A stretch of DNA of 44,778 bases from an uncultured Ruminococcus sp. (GTDB taxonomy: Bacteria > Bacillota > Clostridia > Oscillospirales > Ruminococcaceae). Within the stretch, counting starts at the first letter, position 1. The number at the start of each line of letters is the position of its first letter. Below are positions 23,701 to 30,800 of this stretch, one piece after another. Under the pieces are notes generated by a model, which ran no database searches, was not told the origin of the DNA, and saw only the letters and a program-made list of their open reading frames with translations. The translations under genes were made by a program, and so were the position numbers. The stretch spans positions 1-44,778 of the forward strand of contig CAMVRM010000024.1 of NCBI GenBank assembly GCA_947169885.1, written 5' to 3'.

Positions 23701-24327
23701 AAGATAAAGTCGCTGGGAAACGTCAACTTAGGGGCTATCGAGGAATACGCCGAAGTCAGCGAGCGCTACGAATTCTACAAGGCGCAGATAGACGATGTGA
23801 ACAAGTCGAAGGACGAACTTGAAAAGCTTGCCGAGAGCCTGACGGAGAACATGAAGTCGATGTTCACGGAGAATTTCGAGCGGATAGCAAAGCATTTCTC
23901 GGCGATATTCACCGAACTTTTCGGCGGCGGCAAAGCAAGTCTTACGCTTACCGACCCCGATGATGTTCTTGAATGCGGCATCGACATAAACGTTCAGCCG
24001 CCCGGAAAAATGGTGAAGAACCTTATGAGTATGTCGGGCGGAGAGACTGCATTCGTGGCGGTCTGCATATATTTTGCGATACTCACGGTACGTCCGTCGC
24101 CGTTCTGTCTGCTTGACGAGATAGAAGCGGCGCTTGACGATGTGAACGTTGCGAAGTATGCGGCGTATCTTCATCGTTTTACCGACAAAACGCAGTTCAT
24201 AACGATAACTCACCGCCGTGGAACTATGGAAGAAGCTGACGTTATCTACGGCGTTACGATGATAGACGGCATATCAAGGCTGTTGAAAATGCCGTCAGAA
24301 GAAGCTGACAAAATGGAACTTGACTGA
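20767..24327 (+). CDS. smc: Chromosome segregation protein SMC
   Basis: A 1186-residue SMC ATPase that compacts and separates chromosomes with ScpA/ScpB. Walker A GPNGSGKSN lies near residue 32; two long coiled coils (about 165-500 and 670-1010) flank a hinge (about 510-665, GFAGSVKFIMKAAQQG through GGSYTGGTVNKSAG). The C-terminal head carries SMSGGE and Walker B CLLDEIEAALDD. The signature stretch reads SMSGGETAFVAVCIYF where relatives have LSGGEKALTAIALLF, a minor divergence. Length is normal. The weak AAGGA site precedes ATG 20767. Followed 14 bp later by ftsY. Confidence 0.97.
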   Translation: MYLRSLELQGFKSFPEKTRLDFTKGISAVVGPNGSGKSNIGDAMRWVMGESSSKSLRGKTMEDVIFSGTALRSKSGYAQVTITIDNTDRALSEDSDIVSVSRKLYRSGDSEYHVNGKAVRRKDVDELFMDTGLGRDGYSIIGQGRIGEIVSSKASDRRQIFDEAAGISKFRSKKRETEEQLAKAEDNLSRLTDIMGELESRIGPLEKQCEKAKKFRVLDEEKCKLEVSLWVRRLNELTAQQKLLDDKLGVLKKEYEEKSAYLDELDERIEEGFAKSAECGDKANSLRADIRAIEQERSQSEQKTAVLNNDIEHLEQRIAQINDQIEQARSSGFFLGNQLDDKKRELENIIEDGKKKQSEIEAAENSLSGAQSALDSVSGEIEKMSAHISELYLKKSNAAFRLETAKNSSDSAAQTLEELTSEQEERDSRRKLYEGELKKLSDKSEQLNSKKNEVSNKISGFEKLHESKERKLKSAQESFSANDNTLRGIDQRLGILRDLENAMEGFAGSVKFIMKAAQQGRIKGVFGSVAQLISTEGEYSTAIETALGGAMQNIAVENEDSAKRGIRLLKESRAGRATFLPLTSVKGRTLDQPPTGEDGYIALASELVDFDPKFSGLINNLLGRVAVAEDIDAASVIAKRHGYKFKIVTLDGQVVNAGGSYTGGTVNKSAGILTRKNEIAELEKQSEELTEQNTTLRQSCVKLSQEVQNLAAELNGQRAELSEYESELMKNELEQKRVGELMEQLDARGEKLDENINKCMSQMEEAGRQADEAAKELSSLGGEIERSEQELADKKGESEEAVQKRKELADSLSEMKIALAENAKDEESCRAEIERINSDIESGRSSEERFGEDIAAHRQSIEDKRREITGIEQSVSDSGGRIEALEKQIMQSTAEQTKLSTEAEKLRSEQRNKMTERETLAAEITRASERTKNIRIEFDKLVGQLLDDHGLTRSEAAEKYEEPEDIDAAKRRLAELRSKIKSLGNVNLGAIEEYAEVSERYEFYKAQIDDVNKSKDELEKLAESLTENMKSMFTENFERIAKHFSAIFTELFGGGKASLTLTDPDDVLECGIDINVQPPGKMVKNLMSMSGGETAFVAVCIYFAILTVRPSPFCLLDEIEAALDDVNVAKYAAYLHRFTDKTQFITITHRRGTMEEADVIYGVTMIDGISRLLKMPSEEADKMELD

Positions 24328-24341
24328 AAGGGAGATGACTA

Positions 24342-25247
24342 ATGGGATTTTTTGAAAAGCTGAAAGCAGGACTTAAAAAGACCAAGGATTCGATGATGAG
24401 CAAGATCGAGAGACTGCTCGGTTCGTTCACGAAGATAGACGAGGACTTGTTTGAGGAGCTTGAAGAAACGCTCATCATGTGCGACATCGGCGTTAACACC
24501 TCGGTAGCTATCTGTGAGAAACTGAGGGAACAGGTGAAGATTAAGGGCATCACCGACCCTATGGAGATAAAAGACCTGCTGAAAGAAATAATCATCGGGA
24601 TGTTAGGTGAGGATAAACCGCTCGACCTTTCGAGCAAACCTAGCGTTGTGCTTGTCATCGGCGTTAATGGTGCAGGCAAGACGACCACCATTGGCAAGCT
24701 TGCGTTCTCACTTCATTTACAGGGCAAAATGGTTCTTGTTGCGGCAGGCGACACATTCAGAGCGGCAGCGATAGACCAGCTGGAAGTATGGACTGAGCGT
24801 GCAGGCTGTGACCTCATCAAGCACAAAGAGGGAAGCGATCCTGCGGCGGTAGTTTTTGATGCGCTGACGGCGGCGAAAGCGAGGAACATGGACGTTGTTC
24901 TGTGCGACACGGCGGGGCGTTTGCACAACAAGAAGAACCTTATGAACGAGTTGAAAAAGATAAGCAGGATAGTGCATGAGCAGGCGGAGGGCTGTTCGCT
25001 GGAAGTACTGCTTGCGCTTGATGCGACAACGGGACAGAATGCGGTAAGTCAGGCGAAGTTATTCAACGAAGCGTGTGACATAACGGGCATAATCCTGACG
25101 AAGCTTGACGGCACAGCGAAAGGCGGAATAGTCATCACGATAGCGGAGGAGTTAGGAATCCCCGTGAAGTTGATAACAGTAGGCGAGAAGATAGACGATA
25201 TGCAGCCGTTTGTAGCGAGAGATTTTGTAAACGCACTGTTTGACTGA
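24342..25247 (+). CDS. ftsY: Signal recognition particle receptor FtsY
   Basis: A 301-residue SRP-type GTPase that receives the SRP-ribosome complex at the membrane. The N domain (1-90) is followed by G motifs GVNGAGKTTTIGKLA, DTFRAAA, DTAGRLHNKKNLMNEL and TKLDGTAKGG, ending in the family tail ARDFVNALFD. The acidic A-domain of E. coli FtsY is absent, as is usual in Gram-positive bacteria. GGGAG precedes the ATG. It follows smc in the same unit, the usual pairing. Confidence 0.97.
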   Translation: MGFFEKLKAGLKKTKDSMMSKIERLLGSFTKIDEDLFEELEETLIMCDIGVNTSVAICEKLREQVKIKGITDPMEIKDLLKEIIIGMLGEDKPLDLSSKPSVVLVIGVNGAGKTTTIGKLAFSLHLQGKMVLVAAGDTFRAAAIDQLEVWTERAGCDLIKHKEGSDPAAVVFDALTAAKARNMDVVLCDTAGRLHNKKNLMNELKKISRIVHEQAEGCSLEVLLALDATTGQNAVSQAKLFNEACDITGIILTKLDGTAKGGIVITIAEELGIPVKLITVGEKIDDMQPFVARDFVNALFD

Positions 25248-25265
25248 TCCAAAACCGCACCACTT

Positions 25266-25309
25266 AACGGACGATAAGTCCGTTGACCCAAATGTCCGAT
25301 AAGGACATT
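25266..25309 (+). repeat. Pair of small perfect hairpins downstream of ftsY
   Basis: AACGGAC-GATAA-GTCCGTT (25266-25284) and AATGTCC-GATAA-GGACATT (25291-25309): 7-bp stems with the same five-base loop, related to the hairpins upstream of dprA. They lie 58 bp before the next start codon. Confidence 0.8.
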
Positions 25310-25367
25310 AACAGGCATTACAAACAAAAAGTAAAAGAATATGAAATGAAAGAAGGGTATACAGAAA

Positions 25368-25877
25368 ATGGACAGAGTGTTGTTTATAATGAATATGCAG
25401 GAATATTATGTCGGCAGGGGCAGAGACAGGGAAAAGTATTCTTTCGATACCGAAAGGCTCATCGCAGGCGTGAAGAAACGTATATCGGAATATAAGTCCG
25501 AGGAGGTCTTTGCACTTAATATCGTTGGCAAGGGTCTTATACAAAAAAGCAATGTCCCGAAAGCAGGTTCGCCCGATGCAGATGTTGTGAAAGACCTGAA
25601 AATAGACCATAAGAACATCTATGAGCGCACAAAGTATGACGTTTTTTCCAGCGAGAAACTCGTGGATTTTATCCGTGCGAGAAACGTTAAGGAGATAGAG
25701 TTCGTGGGCGTTGACTTAGGCGAAGATACCGCAAAGAGCGCTCAGACTGCGACCGAGGATTTCAAACTGCACGTTTATTTCAACGAAGCCTGCCTTGTTC
25801 TTATGCAGCCCGACAAAACTAAGAAAATTCGTGACAAACTGAAAAAAACTCGTGTTACTTATATGGAAGAATGGTAA
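25368..25877 (+). CDS. Isochorismatase-fold protein lacking catalytic residues
   Basis: A 169-residue protein whose layout follows the isochorismatase-like cysteine hydrolase fold: strand plus MQ motif at the start (VLFIMNMQEYYV), the middle ERTKYDVF with Lys89, then VKEIEFVGVDLGEDTAKSAQTATED as in the cofactor loop and helix. Two of the three catalytic positions look lost: the Asp of the usual IDMQ is Asn9, and the nucleophile Cys expected near residue 121 is Thr. The family call is from motif order only. If right, it is probably a binding or structural protein, not a hydrolase. AGAAGGG precedes the ATG. It begins the rdgB-yhbY-nadD-yqeK-rsfS run. Confidence 0.6.
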   Translation: MDRVLFIMNMQEYYVGRGRDREKYSFDTERLIAGVKKRISEYKSEEVFALNIVGKGLIQKSNVPKAGSPDADVVKDLKIDHKNIYERTKYDVFSSEKLVDFIRARNVKEIEFVGVDLGEDTAKSAQTATEDFKLHVYFNEACLVLMQPDKTKKIRDKLKKTRVTYMEEW

Positions 25878-25880
25878 AAT

Positions 25881-26468
25881 ATGAAACTTATTATTGCAAG
25901 CGGAAACAAAGGCAAAGTCCGTGAATATAAGGAACTTCTTCAAGACTGCGGTTTTGATGAGGTTTTAAGCCTTAAAGATGCAGGGATAACCTGCGAACCC
26001 GAGGAAACAGGCTCGACTTTTGAGGAAAACGCCGCTATAAAGGCAAGAGCGCTCTTTGAACTTATCAAGGGCACCGGTGCGGCGGCTCTTGCAGATGACA
26101 GCGGACTTGAAGTCGATGCGCTGGACGGCGAACCCGGAGTTTACTCCGCAAGGTGGCTGGGTCTTAATGACGATAAGGCGAAAAATGATGAGCTTATCAG
26201 AAGGCTCGAGGGAAAAACAGGAAGCGAACGCAGTGCAAGATTTGTCTGCGTGATACATTTTATAAAAGCTGACGGCAGCGAGATAACTGTCCGTGGTGAG
26301 TGCGAGGGCGAGATAGGCTTTGAGCCGCTGGGTGAAAACGGATTCGGCTATGACCCGATCTTTATGTTCGGCGACAGGTCTTTCGCTCAGATAGGCGCAG
26401 AGGAAAAAAATGCAGTCTCTCACCGTGGAAAGGCTCTCAGAAAGCTTGTCAGTGAACTTACCGACTGA
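25881..26468 (+). CDS. rdgB: XTP/dITP diphosphatase (RdgB/HAM1 family)
   Basis: A 195-residue nucleotide-sanitising enzyme that hydrolyses XTP, dITP and ITP to monophosphates. Family motifs are IIASGNKGKVREYKELL at the start, ETGSTFEENAAIKA, LADDSGLEVDALDGEPGVYSA and GFGYDPIF near the end. It starts three bases after the previous stop, indicating translational coupling. Confidence 0.95.
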   Translation: MKLIIASGNKGKVREYKELLQDCGFDEVLSLKDAGITCEPEETGSTFEENAAIKARALFELIKGTGAAALADDSGLEVDALDGEPGVYSARWLGLNDDKAKNDELIRRLEGKTGSERSARFVCVIHFIKADGSEITVRGECEGEIGFEPLGENGFGYDPIFMFGDRSFAQIGAEEKNAVSHRGKALRKLVSELTD

Positions 26469-26481
26469 AAGGAGATAATCT

Positions 26482-26778
26482 ATGCTCACACCAAAGCAAA
26501 GAGCCGAATTAAAGGCTATGGCAAACACGCTCGAACCTTCGTTCCAGATAGGCAAGGGCGGCGTTAATGATGCTCAGGCACAGCAGATAGACGACTATCT
26601 CAGAGTGCATGAACTTATCAAGATAAAAGTTCTCGAAAACTCACTGCTCACTGCCCGTGAAGCAGCTGAGGACATCGCAGGACGCATAGGCGCAGAAGTC
26701 GTGCAGTGCATCGGCTCAAAAGCTGTGCTGTTCAAGCGCAACGAAAAAGAGCCTAAGATAAGGCTCAGAGCAAAGTGA
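26482..26778 (+). CDS. yhbY: YhbY-family RNA-binding ribosome assembly protein
   Basis: A 98-residue single-domain CRS1-YhbY (CRM) protein. It opens with LTPKQRAELKAMANTLEP and carries the GKGGVND loop that contacts RNA. The E. coli relative binds pre-50S particles. AAAGGAG precedes the ATG, and its stop overlaps the GTG start of nadD. Confidence 0.93.
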   Translation: MLTPKQRAELKAMANTLEPSFQIGKGGVNDAQAQQIDDYLRVHELIKIKVLENSLLTAREAAEDIAGRIGAEVVQCIGSKAVLFKRNEKEPKIRLRAK

Positions 26779-27374
26779 ACACTGCGATATTCGGCGGCAC
26801 TTTTGACCCTGTTCACAATGGACATATAAGACTTCTGAGGACTGTTTTGCAGGCAGTGGAAGTCGAAAATGCGTTCATTATCCCCGACAGGATACCTCCT
26901 CACAAACAGGCACTAGGCTTGTCAAGTGGGCAGGACAGGCTCGAAATGCTAAGGCTTGCAGCCGCAGGGCTTGACAGGGTGACAGTCTCGGACTGGGAAC
27001 TTGAACGTGAGGGGAAAAGCTATTCTTACTACACGGTGAAGCATTTCAGGGAACTCTATCCCGAGGGAGAACTCTATTTTATAATGGGCAGTGATATGCT
27101 GTTGAGTTTTGATAAATGGTACAAGGCGGAAGAACTCATGAAGCTGTGTACTCCGCTTTGCATAACCCGTTCGGCGGCTGATACCGATGCTTGCAGAGAA
27201 AAAGCAAGGCAGTACCCAAGCGCTGTTTTTGTTGAAGCTGAACCGTTTGAGGTAAGCTCAACGCAGATACGCAGGCTTGCCGCTGAGGGGAGATACGATG
27301 AGCTTGAACCGCTCGTTGACCCGAAAGTACTCGGATATATCATTGAAAAAAAGCTGTATATTAGCAAGGATTGA
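26775..27374 (+). CDS. nadD: Nicotinate-nucleotide adenylyltransferase
   Basis: A 199-residue enzyme that joins ATP and nicotinate mononucleotide to make deamido-NAD. The nucleotidyltransferase motif GGTFDPVHNGH (7-17) and the C-terminal SSTQIR motif are both present. GTG start at 26775, overlapping the yhbY stop by four bases. Neighbour yqeK is its usual partner in Firmicutes. Confidence 0.96.
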   Translation: MNTAIFGGTFDPVHNGHIRLLRTVLQAVEVENAFIIPDRIPPHKQALGLSSGQDRLEMLRLAAAGLDRVTVSDWELEREGKSYSYYTVKHFRELYPEGELYFIMGSDMLLSFDKWYKAEELMKLCTPLCITRSAADTDACREKARQYPSAVFVEAEPFEVSSTQIRRLAAEGRYDELEPLVDPKVLGYIIEKKLYISKD

Positions 27375-27380
27375 TGATTT

Positions 27381-27974
27381 TTGTCAAAAGAACTGAATAA
27401 ATATAAGGACTATCTTAAAGCGAACCTCTCGAAAAAGCGCTACACCCATTCGCTGAACGTGGCTTCGATGTCAAGGGAGTTAGCGGAACTTTACGGCGAG
27501 GACAAGGAAAAAGCCTATTTTGCAGGACTTATCCACGATATTGCAAAGGAACTGCCGAAAGACAAACAGTTTGAACTTGCGGCACGGTGCGAACTTGATG
27601 TAACGGAGATAGAACTGAAAAGCACTCCGCTTCTCCATGCGATCGCAGGGGCACAGCTGCTTATAGAGAAATTCGGCATGAGGATCGAAACTGACCGTGA
27701 GGTGCTTGATGCTGTGCGATACCACACAGTCGGTGCGGCAGGCATGACAAAGCTTGCAAAGATAGTTTATCTTGCAGACCTTACCTCAGAGGACAGGGAC
27801 TACAAGGACGTTAAGAAATACCGCAAATACGCACATACCAGCCTTGAAAAGGGAATGTATGAAGCACTGAGGTATTCGATCGCCGACAGTGCCTGCAAGG
27901 GCAACACTATACCCCTTTCAACATTCGAAGCATACAATGAGATAGTATTGAATTACGTTAAACAGGCAAAGTAA
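27381..27974 (+). CDS. yqeK: YqeK-family HD-domain hydrolase
   Basis: A 197-residue HD-domain protein. Metal ligands are seen in THSLNVA (first His) and GLIHDIAKEL (HD pair), with a later His in RYHTVGAAGM. Characterised YqeK proteins split diadenosine tetraphosphate into two ADP. TTG start at 27381 after AAGGA. Lies directly after nadD and before rsfS, the standard order. Confidence 0.92.
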   Translation: MSKELNKYKDYLKANLSKKRYTHSLNVASMSRELAELYGEDKEKAYFAGLIHDIAKELPKDKQFELAARCELDVTEIELKSTPLLHAIAGAQLLIEKFGMRIETDREVLDAVRYHTVGAAGMTKLAKIVYLADLTSEDRDYKDVKKYRKYAHTSLEKGMYEALRYSIADSACKGNTIPLSTFEAYNEIVLNYVKQAK

Positions 27975-27989
27975 AAAAGGAGGAAAAAT

Positions 27990-28352
27990 ATGGCATCTCA
28001 GAAAGAGATAATAGCAACGATCGTCAAGGCGCTCGACTCCAAAAGAGCAGAGGACATCAAGGCAGTCGGCATTCGTGACCTGACGATACTTGCGGATTAT
28101 TTTATTATCGCAAACGGAACATCTTCAACGCAGACGAAAGCGCTTGCGGACTATGTTGAGTATGAACTGAAAAAGCTGGGCGAAGAACCTGTACGCACGG
28201 AGGGTTATTCGGAAGCAAACTGGATAATTCTCGACTATACCGACATCATGGTACACATTTTCAACAAGGAGACCCGTGATTTCTACAAGCTGGAAAAGCT
28301 GTGGCAGGACGGCGAGTTTATCGACATCAGTGAGTATATCACTAAGGAATAA
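27990..28352 (+). CDS. rsfS: Ribosomal silencing factor RsfS
   Basis: A 120-residue protein that binds L14 and blocks subunit joining when nutrients run low. The core reads VGIRDLTILADYFIIANGTS, followed by EGYSEANWIILDYTDIMVHIF, as in the family. GGAGG sits 7 bases before the ATG. Confidence 0.95.
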   Translation: MASQKEIIATIVKALDSKRAEDIKAVGIRDLTILADYFIIANGTSSTQTKALADYVEYELKKLGEEPVRTEGYSEANWIILDYTDIMVHIFNKETRDFYKLEKLWQDGEFIDISEYITKE

Positions 28353-28355
28353 GCC

Positions 28356-28673
28356 ATGAGCAGTCAGGAAAAAGGACGGCTTTACGTAACGGTCATTGCT
28401 GTTTATATGGTCGTCAAAAGCGTGATAAATCTGCTGCTTGGTTTTTCGGTGACTAACATTATCATGCTGGTGGTGAGTGCAGTGCTGGGATATGGGCTTA
28501 GGAGCAGGAGAAATTCCTTTGAACTTATTACGGCTGTGTTTCTCATCGCTGTCGCACTTCTTCATCTGAAAGACAATATAAACGGCAGACAGTGGCTTTA
28601 TCTTGCGGAGGGCGCTGCGGACATTTTATGCGGTGCGGCGCTGCTTTTGAACAAGGATATCAAAAACCGATAA
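28356..28673 (+). CDS. Small multi-pass membrane protein, unknown function
   Basis: A 105-residue protein with about four hydrophobic segments (roughly 9-27, 30-48, 54-70 and 80-96) and charged ends. I do not recognise a family. It starts three bases after the rsfS stop and is likely made from the same mRNA; it is the last gene of that run. Confidence 0.7.
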   Translation: MSSQEKGRLYVTVIAVYMVVKSVINLLLGFSVTNIIMLVVSAVLGYGLRSRRNSFELITAVFLIAVALLHLKDNINGRQWLYLAEGAADILCGAALLLNKDIKNR

Positions 28674-28723
28674 CTTGTACAAAAAAGCCGTAATTAATTT
28701 TACAAAAAAAGTTTCAAAAGCTA

Positions 28724-28752
28724 TTGACAAATGGGAACAAATATGATATAAT
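28724..28752 (+). promoter_or_regulatory. Promoter of rpsU
   Basis: TTGACA (28724-28729), 17-bp spacer, TATAAT (28747-28752): full consensus. Confidence 0.92.
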
Positions 28753-28759
28753 AACTTTT

Positions 28760-28935
28760 GTAGTTATGTAATACGGCTCGTAGGGAAACGGCAGAGAGTG
28801 AGCGCCGAATGCAACGCTCAAAAAAGGATTGCGCAAAAGCAAAACATTGCGCAAGTCTCCTTCACTATCACCGCAGTGCTTATAATGGGTCTCATAACTA
28901 TTCTCTGTCATCGGCGGCAAAGGGAGGGAAACATT
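28760..28935 (+). ncRNA. Structured leader of rpsU
   Basis: About 175 nt between promoter and start codon. Helices visible: TGAGCG/CGCTCA (28799-28804 with 28815-28820) closing a CCGAATGCAA loop, and a hairpin at 28825-28861 built on two copies of TTGCGCAA plus AGGA/TCCT. AGCGCCGAATG (28801-28811) also occurs in the infC leader (9404-9414). The leader probably regulates S21 synthesis, but I cannot match it to a named class and see no terminator inside it. Confidence 0.5.
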
Positions 28936-29109
28936 TTGGCAGAAATTCGTGTAGGCAAGAACGAAAGCCTTGATACCGCTCTGAAGCGCTTCAAGAGAAG
29001 CTGCGCAAAGGACGGCGTTATTGCTGAGGTTCGTAAGAGAGAGCACTACGAAAAGCCTTCGGTAAAGCGCAAGAAGAAGTCCGAAGCTGCTCGTAAGCGC
29101 AAGTATTAA
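28936..29109 (+). CDS. rpsU: 30S ribosomal protein S21
   Basis: A 57-residue basic protein, [20 protein letters not shown] at the start and a Lys/Arg-rich tail ([14 protein letters not shown]), matching S21. TTG start at 28936, 7 bases after GGGAGGG; longer in-frame extensions have no family similarity. S21 helps 30S subunits start translation. Own promoter, long leader and terminator. Confidence 0.95.
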   Translation: MAEIRVGKNESLDTALKRFKRSCAKDGVIAEVRKREHYEKPSVKRKKKSEAARKRKY

Positions 29110-29119
29110 GATAATTAAA

Positions 29120-29157
29120 GGTGGGTGTTTTTGCAAAAAAATGCCCGCTTTTTTTTC
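29120..29157 (+). terminator. Terminator of rpsU
   Basis: GGGTGTTTTT pairs with AAAAATGCCC, followed by eight T. Confidence 0.88.
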
Positions 29158-29184
29158 TTAGGTATCTATTTTTGAGGTGATAGA

Positions 29185-29637
29185 ATGAAACTGGCAGAAG
29201 CATTGAACGAAAGAGCAGACCTGCAAAAACGTATACAGCAGCTCAGAGCAAGACTTCTCAACAACTCAAAGGTGCAGGACGGCGAAAAGACTGCCGAAAA
29301 TCCTGCCGCTCTGATGTATGAACTTGATAACTGCTGTGCCGAACTCGAGACACTTATCACTCGCATAAATCTTACCAACGCCGCCGCAGTTCATGACGGC
29401 AAGAGCATCACTCAGATGATCGCTGAACGTGACACCTTGTCGAACCGCTTAGGCATTTACAGGGATTTTCTCAACAGTGCAAGCGCCGTTGTCAACAGGG
29501 TCACTCACAGTGAGATAAAAGTTTACCCCTCGGTCGAAGTGGACAAGCTCCAGAAGAAAATAGACGATCTGTCGAAAGAATACCGTCTGCTTGACACTAA
29601 GATACAGGAACTGAACTGGCTCACGGAACTGAAATAG
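29185..29637 (+). CDS. DIP1984-family (septicolysin-like) helical protein
   Basis: A 150-residue coiled-coil protein. The start MKLAEALNERADLQKRIQQL and the following VQDGEKTAENPAALMYELD match the DIP1984 family, whose members were once called septicolysin-like; the function is not established. Almost entirely helical, no signal peptide. GAGGTG precedes the ATG. It lies just beyond the rpsU terminator with no clear promoter of its own, so it may depend on read-through. Confidence 0.8.
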   Translation: MKLAEALNERADLQKRIQQLRARLLNNSKVQDGEKTAENPAALMYELDNCCAELETLITRINLTNAAAVHDGKSITQMIAERDTLSNRLGIYRDFLNSASAVVNRVTHSEIKVYPSVEVDKLQKKIDDLSKEYRLLDTKIQELNWLTELK

Positions 29638-29679
29638 ATCACACCCAGCGATACAGATCAAAGTTTGTCTTTGGCAAAC

Positions 29680-29718
29680 AGATAACAGATGATAGATGAT
29701 AGATAATAGATAATAAAT
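29680..29718 (+). repeat. GATAGAT/GATAATA repeats after the DIP1984-family gene
   Basis: Tandem AGATAAC, GATGATA and GATAATA units downstream of the gene, an imperfect form of the GATAAGA array. Confidence 0.6.
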
Positions 29719-29721
29719 GAT

Positions 29722-29822
29722 CCTCATTTTAAATCACAAGCGCTTAAAATGAACAAAGGTCACAAACTAATTAAAATCCGTCCGCTTCAGCGGACACCTT
29801 ATCTCTTATCTTTTATCTTTTT
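29722..29822. repeat. Hairpins and reverse heptads upstream of yqeG
   Basis: CATTTTAA/TTAAAATG (29725-29751), GTCCGC/GCGGAC with loop TTCA (29780-29795), then TTATCTCTTATC units (29798-29822) complementary to the array at 29680. Together with the leader that follows they fill the 430-bp gap before yqeG. Confidence 0.65.
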
Positions 29823-29838
29823 CTCCTTTGTGAAGTTC

Positions 29839-29847
29839 TGATACAAT
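29839..29847 (+). promoter_or_regulatory. Possible extended -10 promoter of yqeG
   Basis: TGATACAAT fits an extended -10 element; no good -35 box is seen 17 bp upstream. Confidence 0.45.
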
Positions 29848-29853
29848 GGATAA

Positions 29854-30040
29854 TAAATAAGTGGTAGCAGCACAGGGCGAGTACTGATCTCTCGATGACG
29901 AGTGAGAATGGTCATTGTTCGGACATATCGGAGGTATGTAAACCAATTGTTACATCTCATCAATGTTACATGGGCAACGTTACTTCTTTTTTACATTTAC
30001 TACCGCTGTACTGACTGGCTGTGAGGGTGAGGATTGGGGA
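29854..30040 (+). ncRNA. Candidate structured RNA or leader upstream of yqeG
   Basis: About 185 GC-richer bases in an AT-rich gap. GTGGTAG (29861-29867) can pair with CTACCGC (30000-30006) to enclose the unit. Inside are TCTCG/CGAG-type, AATG/CATT and ACATA/TATGT (29923-29927 with 29935-29939) hairpins, the last presenting GGAGG in its loop. No ribosome-site-preceded open frame. I could not match it to T-box, 6S, SRP or a known riboswitch. It could be an independent small RNA or a cis leader. Confidence 0.4.
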
Positions 30041-30067
30041 TATTTTTTTAGATAAGAGAAATTATTT

Positions 30068-30556
30068 ATGTTTAAACCAACTTATGTTTTTAATGACGTT
30101 ACCGAGATAACGCCGCAGTTTCTTAAACGCAAACGCATAAAGGGACTGCTGCTCGATCTTGATAACACGCTTACAACACACAATAATCCTGTGCCGCCGC
30201 AGTCATCGCTTGACTGGCTGGACAGCATGAGAGCCGCAGGCATAAAGCTCATGATCGTGTCGAACAACAAGCCTGAGCGTGTCACACCGTTTGCGGAAAA
30301 GCTGGGGCTTGATTTTGTACCGAACGGCGCAAAACCCCTGCCGATAGGTTACATAAAGGCACGCAGGATAATGGGGCTTGAACGCCGTGAACTTGCGGCA
30401 GTCGGCGACCAGATATTCACCGACATCATGGGCTGTAATATCATGGGTATACGTTCGATATTCGTGTTCCCGATAGAGCCTGAGACAAGTCTGCCGTTCA
30501 GATTCAAGCGCAGGATAGAAAAAGCATTCCTGCCCGAAAGACCGGACAAGAGGTGA
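30068..30556 (+). CDS. yqeG: YqeG-family HAD IIIA phosphatase
   Basis: A 162-residue HAD-superfamily protein. The nucleophile motif is LLLDLDNTLTTHNN (residues about 29-42), followed by IVSNNKPERV (Ser/Thr motif), a Lys region and AVGDQIFTDIMGCN (metal acids). YqeG is conserved in Firmicutes, usually near ribosome-assembly genes, with an unsettled substrate; a mitochondrial relative is a phosphatidylglycerophosphate phosphatase. The ribosome site is weak (AAGAGA about 8 bases upstream), which may matter because a long structured leader precedes it. Confidence 0.88.
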   Translation: MFKPTYVFNDVTEITPQFLKRKRIKGLLLDLDNTLTTHNNPVPPQSSLDWLDSMRAAGIKLMIVSNNKPERVTPFAEKLGLDFVPNGAKPLPIGYIKARRIMGLERRELAAVGDQIFTDIMGCNIMGIRSIFVFPIEPETSLPFRFKRRIEKAFLPERPDKR

Positions 30557-30563
30557 CGGAATA

Positions 30564-30800
30564 ATGCTGCTTTTTTCAGCGAAGATAGTCGGAAAACAGT
30601 GCGATATAATGACGAACGATCTCACATACACGGGGGTCATCAGGGCTGTTCATGATGAGTGGCTGGAAGTCGAAGCTCCGAAAGAAACGCTCTTTATAAA
30701 CGCACGGCACATTGTCAGCATATGCACCGAAAAGCCCGAGGAGCAGGAGCGCTCGAAAAAGGGTTTGTTCGGCAGGAAGAAGAATGAGGAGGAGATGTAA
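30564..30800 (+). CDS. Small protein with possible Sm-like fold
   Basis: A 78-residue protein. Residues 5-55 alternate like a five-strand barrel (CDIMTNDLTYTGVIRAVHDE, then WLEVEAP and LFINARHIVSI), which resembles Sm/Hfq-type domains that bind RNA; this is inference from pattern only. The C-terminus is charged (RSKKGLFGRKKNEEEM). It begins 7 bases after yqeG, with GAGGTGACGG upstream, and its stop abuts the next start. Confidence 0.6.
   Translation: MLLFSAKIVGKQCDIMTNDLTYTGVIRAVHDEWLEVEAPKETLFINARHIVSICTEKPEEQERSKKGLFGRKKNEEEM

Noticed and set aside
28790-28860. Resemblance of CGCCGAATGCAA in the rpsU leader to a glycine riboswitch core
   Set aside because: The rest of the aptamer (second conserved strand with CAGG and GGAC-AGA) is missing and the gene is a ribosomal protein.
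29861-29885. GTGGTAGCAGC upstream of yqeG as a T-box or SRP RNA piece
   Set aside because: No GGTGGTACCGCG element, no specifier stem and no paired SRP apical motif; the similarity is only a few bases.
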